NCBI GenBank assembly: GCA_023247815.1
Contig: JAHFFS010000047.1
Span: forward strand, 1 to 8,765
From: Candidatus Omnitrophota bacterium
Lineage (GTDB): Bacteria > Omnitrophota > Gorgyraeia > Zapsychrales > JANLHA01
DNA: 8,765 nt
Direction of reading: 5' to 3'
Position 1 is the first letter of the stretch. Every line of letters begins with the position of its first letter. The notes beneath the pieces were generated by a model. It was not told the origin of the DNA, did not search any database, and worked only from the letters and a program-made list of their open reading frames with translations. This document shows, piece by piece, positions 1-5,713 of this stretch. A program made the translations under genes and the position numbers.

Positions 1-206
1 AACATGAGCACCTCCTGATTGAGATCGAGGCTGATGGGTTTCTTTACAAAATGGTCAGGAATATTGTTGGGCTACTTTTAGAGATAGGAAAGGGGCGCTT
101 GCCGGCAACGGCAGCTAAAACGTTTCTCGAACAAAAAAACCGTGAAGTCCTCGTTAAAAAAACTGCGCCAGCGCATGGATTATATCTTTTGAAAGTAGTA
201 TACTGA
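1..206 (+). CDS. truA: tRNA pseudouridine synthase A, C-terminal fragment (5' end outside window)
   Basis: Seen: the frame starting at base 3 is open from the window edge to a TGA at 204-206 and gives the last 67 residues of a protein. Motifs: DGFLYKMVRNIVG near the start, then LLEIGKGRLP, and a terminal TAPAHGLYLLKVVY. Known: these are conserved C-terminal elements of TruA, which isomerises uridines 38-40 of the tRNA anticodon arm to pseudouridine in the cytoplasm. The catalytic aspartate lies in the N-terminal half and is not in the window, so activity cannot be judged. The next gene starts 24 nt downstream with its own SD and no terminator between, so the two are probably cotranscribed. 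The family assignment is secure. Confidence 0.93.
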   Translation, partial: HEHLLIEIEADGFLYKMVRNIVGLLLEIGKGRLPATAAKTFLEQKNREVLVKKTAPAHGLYLLKVVY

Positions 207-230
207 AAATCTGCTTCAACAGGACAAAAA

Positions 231-1571
231 ATGGCATCATTTGAAATAGAAAAAATAAAAAAATCTTTGTCAAACTCCTCCGCGAACTATCGAGTGAACT
301 TAGGATGTCTGTTTCTCTTTTTTACCACGATGGTTTTGCTTCCTAAATTTTTCCCTTCAATGGGATCGATCCAGCTGATGTTACTTTGCCTTTTGACAAC
401 GGTCATTCCTTTATGGCTATACGACCTTTTCATTGCTCAGATATACCGACGACCATCCACCGATCTTCTAACCAAACCAACTCAATTCAATAAAGAACGT
501 CTCGTCATCAAATTGATCGGCTTTTACACAACGATCTTCGTTATCCTTTGTTTCTATTATCTCATTGACACGGTTTTCCCGGACACCGTGCTGAAAACTT
601 TTTTAAAATTTCTCAATCCTGCCGCGCCCTGGATGATCGTTCTTAGTCTCATCTATTTTTACGCAATTGACCGACGACAAAAAAATCCTTGCGATGAATA
701 CTGGCAAATGGGCTGCCTGATAACTGGACGCTGGAGGAACATTGATACTCAAGTTCTTAAAGAACATACTCGGGCATGGTTCATCAAAGCTTTTTTTACA
801 CCTTTTCTTTTTGTCCTCCTTTTAAGATATCTCGAGCATTTCCGTTCCTTTCATGAGCAGGGTTGGAACTTTTTATTTTTTCACGGCTATCTTTTAGATC
901 TATTTTATACTGCTGATGTTATCTATGGTCTCTTAGGATATGTCCTCACTTGTCGAGTTTTAGACACCCACATCCGATCCACCGAACCAACCTTTTTGGG
1001 ATGGTTTGTTTGTTTGATGTGTTATGATCCGCTCAATACCTATTTTGGTATTGGGCTGTTTCAATATGACGATGGTCTTCAATGGCAGCATTGGTTCGCT
1101 TTTTTTCCCATCTTTTATTACTTCTACGCGATTGTGATTCTCTTTTTAACGCTTGTTTACGGCCTATCCACAGTGGCTTTTGGTTATCGCATGTCCAATC
1201 TCACTTATCGAGGGCTCATCACGTCCGGACCATACCGCTTTACCAAACACCCGGCCTATGTGTGCAAAGTTGCCAGCTGGTGGCTCATTTCTTTGCCGTT
1301 TCTGTCGGTCAGTGGCCCTGGTGTGGCTCTCCAAAACACCCTAAGCCTGTTGTTTATCTCATTCATCTATTACCTTCGCGCCCGGACCGAAGAAAATCAT
1401 CTTTCCAATTATCCGGAATATGTCGAATACGGGAATTGGATGAACGATCATGGTGTCTTTCGGTCGATCGGCAAATTTCTCCCATTCCTCAAATATTCCG
1501 AAGAAAAATGTAAGCGCTGGAGAAGTATTGTTTGGTTTAAAAAGAGCGGAATTAAAACCGTTCACTCATAA
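231..1571 (+). CDS. Polytopic membrane protein with C-terminal isoprenylcysteine carboxyl methyltransferase (ICMT)-like domain
   Basis: A 446-residue, very hydrophobic protein; the ATG is preceded by AGGA at 221-224 with a 6-nt spacer. Likely membrane segments by eye: residues about 22-42, 47-70, 92-118, 131-146, 184-200, 218-240, 255-275, 288-317, and a pair near 350-382. The C-terminal part carries the ICMT/phospholipid methyltransferase pattern: GPYRFTKHPAYV (333-344), then RARTEE (383-388) and YPEYVEY (394-400). Known: in this superfamily the HP and RxxxEE elements help form the S-adenosylmethionine site of integral membrane methyltransferases. Inferred: an inner-membrane methyltransferase acting on a lipid or small lipophilic substrate. 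The substrate is unknown, since bacteria generally lack prenylated CaaX proteins. The N-terminal 300 residues, with several extra membrane segments, make it much longer than a minimal ICMT core of about 200 residues. The tail after 420 is basic. It follows truA and precedes rplM with no functional link evident. Family-level call is good; function is open. Confidence 0.75.
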   Translation: MASFEIEKIKKSLSNSSANYRVNLGCLFLFFTTMVLLPKFFPSMGSIQLMLLCLLTTVIPLWLYDLFIAQIYRRPSTDLLTKPTQFNKERLVIKLIGFYTTIFVILCFYYLIDTVFPDTVLKTFLKFLNPAAPWMIVLSLIYFYAIDRRQKNPCDEYWQMGCLITGRWRNIDTQVLKEHTRAWFIKAFFTPFLFVLLLRYLEHFRSFHEQGWNFLFFHGYLLDLFYTADVIYGLLGYVLTCRVLDTHIRSTEPTFLGWFVCLMCYDPLNTYFGIGLFQYDDGLQWQHWFAFFPIFYYFYAIVILFLTLVYGLSTVAFGYRMSNLTYRGLITSGPYRFTKHPAYVCKVASWWLISLPFLSVSGPGVALQNTLSLLFISFIYYLRARTEENHLSNYPEYVEYGNWMNDHGVFRSIGKFLPFLKYSEEKCKRWRSIVWFKKSGIKTVHS

Positions 1572-1585
1572 ATACGCACTAACCA

Positions 1586-1613
1586 TTGACAAGACGCATA
1601 AAAATGTTATAAT
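1586..1613 (+). promoter_or_regulatory. Strong sigma70-type promoter for rplM-rpsI
   Basis: Seen: a perfect -35 TTGACA (1586-1591), a 16-nt spacer, and a perfect -10 TATAAT (1608-1613) preceded by TG at 1605-1606, giving an extended -10 (TGTTATAAT). Transcription would begin near 1620, leaving a leader of only about 27 nt before the rplM ATG. The -35 lies just 14 nt after the stop of the preceding membrane protein gene. A very strong promoter fits ribosomal protein demand. The start site is inferred. Confidence 0.85.
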
Positions 1614-1637
1614 TTACAAATTGTTAAATGAACACTT

Positions 1638-1644
1638 GGGGTGA
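1638..1644 (+). promoter_or_regulatory. Shine-Dalgarno site that decides the rplM start
   Basis: GGGGTGA at 1638-1644 matches the 3' part of the anti-SD complement (GGTGA) and sits 2 nt before ATG 1647, which is the right distance for a TGA-ended SD. An in-frame GTG at 1641 lies inside this site, so it would have no proper SD of its own. Confidence 0.6.
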
Positions 1645-1646
1645 AT

Positions 1647-2099
1647 ATGAAGCTCAGTAAAAGTTATCTTCCAGATCCAAAAGAGATTGAACGCAAATAT
1701 TACTTGGTCGATGCCAAAGATATCATCCTCGGTCGTTTAGCGGCCAAGGTTGCCACAATTCTACGAGGGAAACATAAAACGATTTATACGCCTCACTTGG
1801 AAACCGGGGACTCGGTGATTGTCATCAACGCCTCGAAGATTAAGGTGAGCGGAAAAAAGCTACAAGACAAAATCTATCAAAAATATTCCGGATACCCGTC
1901 GGGACAACGTTGTTTAAGCCTTGAGCAGCTGTTAAAAAAATCGCCAGAGGCTGTGATCAGGTCGGCCGTCGATCGGATGATTCCGCGTGGCAGGTTAGGT
2001 TACGCCATACGCACTCGACTACGGGTTTATGCCGGAGACAAACATCCGCATCAGGCGCAAAAACCAATTCCCCTGGTCATATCCGAGGAGAAAAAATAA
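1647..2099 (+). CDS. rplM: 50S ribosomal protein L13
   Basis: L13 binds 23S rRNA early in large-subunit assembly. From ATG 1647 the product has 150 residues, close to the usual 140-150. Family features: YYLVDAK near the N-terminus, LGRLAAKVA followed by LRGKHK, YTPHLETGD, VSGKK, MIPRGRLG, and LRVYAGDKHPHQAQ near the C-terminus. A GTG at 1641 would add two residues (M-N), but it overlaps the SD, so ATG 1647 is preferred. The gene is first in a two-gene unit and rpsI begins 2 nt after its TAA, the usual bacterial L13-S9 pairing. In E. coli this operon is autoregulated by L13; the very short leader here leaves little room for an elaborate upstream control structure, which is inference only. Assignment is secure. 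Confidence 0.97.
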   Translation: MKLSKSYLPDPKEIERKYYLVDAKDIILGRLAAKVATILRGKHKTIYTPHLETGDSVIVINASKIKVSGKKLQDKIYQKYSGYPSGQRCLSLEQLLKKSPEAVIRSAVDRMIPRGRLGYAIRTRLRVYAGDKHPHQAQKPIPLVISEEKK

Positions 2100-2101
2100 T
2101 C

Positions 2102-2497
2102 ATGGTTGAAATCGTTAAATATGGCGCCACGGGCCGACGAAAAAACGCGATTGCCCGAGTCAATCTTACTCCGGGACAGGGCACCATCCAGGTGAACAAA
2201 CGCGAATTTGAAAAATATTTCAATCAGGAAACAGATCGAATCATGATCATGGAACCTATGAAAATCACGAATACGTTAAAAAAATATGATATTGCTGTTG
2301 AAGTCAATGGTGGCGGGATGTCTGGTCAGGCCGGAGCATTCCGTTTAGGACTTTCACGAGCCTTGGTTAAAATCGATGGCGAGTATAAACCATTGTTAAA
2401 AAAGGCTGACTGCTTACGCAGAGATGACAGAATGAAGGAAAGAAAGAAACCCGGACAAAAGGGGGCGCGTAGGAAATTTCAGTGGGTCAAGCGATAA
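2102..2497 (+). CDS. rpsI: 30S ribosomal protein S9
   Basis: S9 sits in the head of the small subunit, and its C-terminal tail reaches the P-site tRNA anticodon stem-loop. The 131-residue product has the family pattern: GATGRRKNAIARV (8-20), VNGGGMSGQAGAFRLGLSRAL in the middle, and the basic tail LRRDDRMKERKKPGQKGARR ending FQWVKR. The terminal KR that contacts tRNA is kept; the residues before it are WV rather than the more common FS. SD GAGGAG (2085-2090) lies within the end of rplM, 11 nt from the ATG, which is rather long. An intrinsic terminator follows 26 nt after the stop. Assignment is secure. Confidence 0.97.
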   Translation: MVEIVKYGATGRRKNAIARVNLTPGQGTIQVNKREFEKYFNQETDRIMIMEPMKITNTLKKYDIAVEVNGGGMSGQAGAFRLGLSRALVKIDGEYKPLLKKADCLRRDDRMKERKKPGQKGARRKFQWVKR

Positions 2498-2523
2498 CAC
2501 CAAAAATTTAAGATTTCAAACAG

Positions 2524-2574
2524 AAAAACCTATCTCCCTCGATAAAAACGTTGACGAGATAGGTTTTTTCTTTT
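2524..2574 (+). terminator. Rho-independent terminator of rplM-rpsI
   Basis: Seen: AAAAACCTATCTC (2524-2536) is exactly complementary to GAGATAGGTTTTT (2556-2568), a 13-bp perfect stem. The 19-nt apical region can add a short TCGA/TTGA helix (2539-2542 with 2551-2554, one G-U pair). The run TTTTTTCTTTT (2564-2574) supplies the U-tract. The A-run on the left arm would give a U-tract on the opposite strand, so the hairpin could act both ways, though no minus-strand gene is seen nearby. Confidence 0.9.
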
Positions 2575-2579
2575 ATTAT
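2551..2579 (+). promoter_or_regulatory. Likely promoter of the arg operon, nested in the rpsI terminator
   Basis: Seen: TTGACG (2551-2556; 5 of 6 consensus), a 17-nt spacer, and TATTAT (2574-2579; 5 of 6). The -35 is in the apical loop and first base of the right arm of the terminator, and the spacer is that arm plus its T-run. Expected start of transcription is near 2586, giving a leader of about 39 nt to the argC ATG. Position and match are good; use in the cell is inferred. Confidence 0.65.
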
Positions 2580-2612
2580 AAACATTTCTCTAGCAACAAA
2601 TAGCGAAAAATG

Positions 2613-2618
2613 AGAGGT
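2613..2618 (+). promoter_or_regulatory. Shine-Dalgarno site that decides the argC start
   Basis: AGAGGT is 6 nt before ATG 2625. The alternative in-frame ATG at 2610 lies upstream of this site and has no purine-rich SD, so 2625 is chosen. Confidence 0.75.
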
Positions 2619-2624
2619 CATTCA

Positions 2625-3644
2625 ATGATCAAAGTTGGAATCGTTGGTATCAGTGGCTATTCTGGCGTAACTGCCTTAGAAATCCTTCTCAAACACCCGA
2701 AAGTAAGGGTGACCTATGTCAGTGCCAATCAAACCAATGGCAAAGTGGAAGATATCTGGCCGAAGTTAAAAGGGCAATGCTCGTTATCCTGCAGTCGCTA
2801 TCAGGCAGAAAAAGCAGTCAAGTCTTGTGAAGTGATTTTTTTAGCGGTTCCGCACACCGTTGCCATGGGATTGACACCGGAATTATTGAAATCCAAAGTG
2901 AAAATCATTGACTTGAGCGCGGATTACCGTCTGCCCGAGGCGGATCATTATCAAAAATTTTATGAAACCGTGCACAAGGATAAAGGGAATCTTAAAAACG
3001 CGGTTTACGGGCTGCCGGAACTTTACCGAACACAAATCAAAAAGGCCATTCTTGTTGCCAATCCAGGCTGTTACCCAACCGCCGCCATCTTAGGTTGCGC
3101 TCCCATCATGGCCACCTATTCCGACACAGTCGAACAGATCATCATCGACGCCAAATCCGGAGTGAGTGGCGGGGGTAAAAAACTCAGCGAAAGCTTGATG
3201 TTCTGTGAAGTCAATGAAAATTTTAAGGCATATAAAGTTCTGAGTCACCAACATACCCCGGAAATCGAACATTACTTGTCCCGTTTGGCTGGCAAGGATT
3301 TTCCGTTGACATTTGTTCCGCATCTCTTGCCTGTCAATCGAGGAATATTGGCGACCATTTACATTTCCTTAAATAAAAAAATGTCTTACCAACAGGTTTA
3401 CGATCTGTATCAAAAATTTTACAAAACCGAACCATTTACGCGGGTCTTAAAACCGAACGAACACGCGGAATTGAAAAATGTGACCTATACGAACTTCTGC
3501 GACATCGGAATCAGCGTCGATGAAAATAAAAAACTTTTGATCATCACCTCGGCAATTGACAATCTTCTCAAAGGGGCTGCTGGTCAGGCCGTCCAAAATA
3601 TGAATATCATGCATCAATTTGAAGAAACAACGGGGTTGCTATGA
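2625..3644 (+). CDS. argC: N-acetyl-gamma-glutamyl-phosphate reductase
   Basis: Catalyses NADPH-dependent reduction of N-acetylglutamyl phosphate to N-acetylglutamate semialdehyde, in the cytosol. The 339-residue product matches the usual size of about 345. N-terminal Rossmann motif GISGYSG (8-14); LSADYRL (98-103); the catalytic cysteine is C149 in NPGCYPT; KSGVSGGGKK (177-186); SHQHTPEIE (207-215) supplies the conserved histidines (H208/H210); VPHLLPVNRGI (231-241); and DNLLKGAAGQAVQNMN near the end. The start at 2625 gives MIKVGIVG, beginning directly at the first Rossmann strand as is normal. This is the first gene of the operon, and its stop overlaps the argJ start by 4 nt (ATGA), indicating translational coupling. 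All key residues are present. Confidence 0.96.
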   Translation: MIKVGIVGISGYSGVTALEILLKHPKVRVTYVSANQTNGKVEDIWPKLKGQCSLSCSRYQAEKAVKSCEVIFLAVPHTVAMGLTPELLKSKVKIIDLSADYRLPEADHYQKFYETVHKDKGNLKNAVYGLPELYRTQIKKAILVANPGCYPTAAILGCAPIMATYSDTVEQIIIDAKSGVSGGGKKLSESLMFCEVNENFKAYKVLSHQHTPEIEHYLSRLAGKDFPLTFVPHLLPVNRGILATIYISLNKKMSYQQVYDLYQKFYKTEPFTRVLKPNEHAELKNVTYTNFCDIGISVDENKKLLIITSAIDNLLKGAAGQAVQNMNIMHQFEETTGLL

Positions 3645-4780
3645 AAACAATCAATGGCGGAGTCACGGCCACACCGGGATTTTTGGCCAATGGCCTATGG
3701 TGCGGAATCAAACGCTCTCGCAAACCGGATTTGGCCCTGATCTACGCCGAAAATCCCTGTGTGGCAGCCGGGGTCTTTACAAAAAATTCCATTAAAGCAG
3801 CACCACTGATCGTCAGCCAAGAGCACATCAAAAACCATCAAGCCCAGGCGATCATTGTTAATAGCGGCAACGCCAACTGTTTCACCGGTGAGTTCGGGAT
3901 GCTTTACGCCAAACAATCAACTGAATTGATCGCTCAATTGCTCAAGATAAAAACAGAAGATGTTTTAGTGACCTCGACCGGGATCATCGGTAAACCACTG
4001 CCCTTTAACAAAATCGCGGCAGCGGCACCGCAGCTTGTGCAAGGACTTTCTCATCAGGGAGGAAAAAAAGCGGCCGAAGCGATTTTAACAACAGATCTCA
4101 TCGCGAAAGAAATTGCCGTACAAACGGTGATTGACGGAAAAAAAATCACCATCGGCGCCTGCGCTAAAGGATCCGGGATGATCGCACCCAACATGGCGAC
4201 CATGCTGGGGTTTATCACGACCGATGCTGCCATTTCGGCACCCATGCTTCAGAAAGCATTAACCGATTGTGTTGATGACACCTTCAACTGCATCACCATC
4301 GACGGATGTATGAGCACCAACGATATGGTGACACTCTTTGCCAATGGCCAAGCCAAAAACAAGATAATCCGCTCTGCTGACAAAAATTATGAAAAATTTT
4401 GTGCTGCTTTGCATTTTGTATGCATGGACCTTGCGAAACGGATCGTTAGGGACGGTGAAGGGGCTACCAAATTTCTAGAAATCCTCGTCAACGGTGCAAA
4501 GTCCAAAAAGGAAGCCCGGCAAATAGCTTTAGCCATTGCCAACTCGAGCCTGGTAAAAACCGCGGCTTATGGCAGCAATCCCAACTGGGGACGGGTCGCG
4601 GCCGCTGTCGGGGCTTTGGGCCTTTCGATCTCAGAGAGTGAACTAAAAATTTCCTTCAGCTCTTTCAAGAAAAAAAATATTGCTATTACAGTGGCCCTCA
4701 AACGCGGCAGTCATCAGGCCTGCGTCTACACAACGGATCTTTCCCTTGATTACATCAAAATCAACGGCGCTTATACTTAA
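3641..4780 (+). CDS. argJ: Glutamate N-acetyltransferase (ornithine acetyltransferase), probably self-cleaving
   Basis: Transfers the acetyl group from N-acetylornithine to glutamate, releasing ornithine and recycling acetylglutamate. In many bacteria the enzyme also uses acetyl-CoA. The 379-residue product has the self-cleavage site KGSGMIAPNMATMLGF: cleavage would fall before T187, the expected nucleophile, giving alpha (1-186) and beta (187-379) chains. TSTGIIG (111-117) is the oxyanion-hole region. DTFNCITIDGCMSTND (213-228) and YGSNPNWGR are conserved beta-chain elements, and the C-terminus ends YIKINGAYT as in the family. GGGG at 3632-3635 serves as SD within the argC end. Whether it is mono- or bifunctional cannot be told from sequence by eye. 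The window has no argA, but the rest of the genome is unseen. Confidence 0.96.
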   Translation: MKTINGGVTATPGFLANGLWCGIKRSRKPDLALIYAENPCVAAGVFTKNSIKAAPLIVSQEHIKNHQAQAIIVNSGNANCFTGEFGMLYAKQSTELIAQLLKIKTEDVLVTSTGIIGKPLPFNKIAAAAPQLVQGLSHQGGKKAAEAILTTDLIAKEIAVQTVIDGKKITIGACAKGSGMIAPNMATMLGFITTDAAISAPMLQKALTDCVDDTFNCITIDGCMSTNDMVTLFANGQAKNKIIRSADKNYEKFCAALHFVCMDLAKRIVRDGEGATKFLEILVNGAKSKKEARQIALAIANSSLVKTAAYGSNPNWGRVAAAVGALGLSISESELKISFSSFKKKNIAITVALKRGSHQACVYTTDLSLDYIKINGAYT

Positions 4781-4794
4781 ACGTGAACTGATCT

Positions 4795-5652
4795 ATGGAA
4801 AAATTCATCGAAAAAGCCAGTGTCCTTGTTGAGGCGATTCCTTATATCCACGCCTTTCGCCGCACGGTGTTTGTGATTAAATACGGTGGGAGCATCTTAC
4901 ACGATCAGCAAATACGTAAGCAGGTCTTGGGCGATATCGTTTTCTTAAGTTGTGTTGGAATCCGTGTTGTTTTGGTTCATGGGGGTGGGCCGCACATCAG
5001 CTCGCGATTAAAAGAGCTGGGCGTCATTTCCCAATTTCACGACGGCATTCGAGTCACTGATCAAACAACTTTGCAAATCGTTACCGAGGAATTGGATAAA
5101 TTGAATAAAAGCATTGTCCAGGAAATCAAAGAATTACGTGGCGATGTCACAGGATTGAAGGGACAGGAAAACATCATTCATGTTGAGAAAAAAACAGCGT
5201 CCAAAGATCTGGGGTTTGTCGGCACCATCAAAAATGTTGAACGAAAAGCCATTGAAGAACATATTCAGCAAGGATGCATCACTGTTATATCTCCCATGGG
5301 GATCAGCACTGAAAAGCAGACCCATAACGTCAATGCCGACGAGGTGGCAAGTGCCATTGCGGTTTCTTTGAAAGCCGAAAAGCTGGTCTTATTAACGAAT
5401 GTGCAAGGTGTGATTCGTGACTTGAATGATCCCAGTTCACTCATCTCTTCCTTAAACGTACGCGAGATTGAAAAACTGATTGAACAAAAGGTCATTCAAG
5501 GTGGTATGATCCCCAAAGTTCAAGCCGGGATTGAAGCCGTGGTTGGTGGAGTAAAAAAGGCACATATCGTCGACGCCAAACTCCGGCACGCACTGTTATT
5601 AGAAATCTTTACCGATCAGGGGATCGGAACCCAGATCGTTAATTCCAAATAG
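4795..5652 (+). CDS. argB: N-acetylglutamate kinase, probably arginine-inhibited type
   Basis: Phosphorylates N-acetylglutamate with ATP, the committed step of the cyclic pathway. The 285 residues show the amino acid kinase fold: KYGGS (29-33), VHGGGPH (61-67), GIRVTD (84-89), KDLGFVG (137-143), HNVNADEVA (177-185), LTNVQGV (200-206) and QGGMIPKVQAG (235-245, with K241). The N-terminal helix FIEKASVLVEAIPYIHAFR and the C-terminal RHALLLEIFTDQGIGT pattern are those of hexameric, arginine-sensitive kinases such as the Pseudomonas and Thermotoga enzymes, so feedback inhibition by arginine is inferred. The start is fixed because an in-frame stop lies just upstream. The SD is weak (GTGA, 4783-4786), suggesting some dependence on ribosomes finishing argJ 14 nt earlier. 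Confidence 0.96.
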   Translation: MEKFIEKASVLVEAIPYIHAFRRTVFVIKYGGSILHDQQIRKQVLGDIVFLSCVGIRVVLVHGGGPHISSRLKELGVISQFHDGIRVTDQTTLQIVTEELDKLNKSIVQEIKELRGDVTGLKGQENIIHVEKKTASKDLGFVGTIKNVERKAIEEHIQQGCITVISPMGISTEKQTHNVNADEVASAIAVSLKAEKLVLLTNVQGVIRDLNDPSSLISSLNVREIEKLIEQKVIQGGMIPKVQAGIEAVVGGVKKAHIVDAKLRHALLLEIFTDQGIGTQIVNSK

Positions 5653-5666
5653 GAAATGATGTTCCC

Positions 5667-5693
5667 CCATGCCAACCTGCGAGGTTGGCATGG
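5667..5693 (+). repeat. Perfect 12-bp inverted repeat (hairpin) between argB and argD
   Basis: CCATGCCAACCT (5667-5678), loop GCG, AGGTTGGCATGG (5682-5693): no mismatches and GC-rich. No T-run follows, so it is not a standard terminator. It begins 14 nt after the argB stop and contains two ATGs in the argD frame (5669 and 5690), both buried in the stem. It could be an mRNA stabiliser or processing site, a translational regulator of argD, or a copy of a dispersed short palindromic element. The sequence alone does not decide. Confidence 0.85.
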
Positions 5694-5713
5694 AGAGGCC
5701 ATTAGCTAAAAAA

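Noticed and set aside
1082..1513. Second + strand frame of 143 codons inside the membrane protein gene
   Set aside because: It overlaps the C-terminal ICMT motifs in another frame and encodes no recognisable domain.
1544..1563. Short stem GAGCGG/CCGTTC at the end of the membrane protein gene as a terminator
   Set aside because: Only 6 bp with one G-U pair and no following T-run; part of it is coding. Readthrough toward rplM seems more likely.
1450..1644. 64-codon + frame spanning the end of the membrane gene and the rplM promoter
   Set aside because: It runs through the promoter, has no SD, and is half inside a conserved gene; chance open frame.
2611..2624. TGAGAGGTCATTCA, resembling a degenerate ARG box (TGAAT-4-ATTCA) over the argC SD
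   Set aside because: One half-site is good (ATTCA) but the other matches only TGA, the centre is GC-rich rather than AT-rich, and there is no second box. The purine part is explained by the SD.
3306..3311. TTGACA inside argC (and another at 3556-3561) as internal promoters
   Set aside because: No TATAAT-like -10 is found 16-18 nt downstream of either; both lie in conserved coding sequence.
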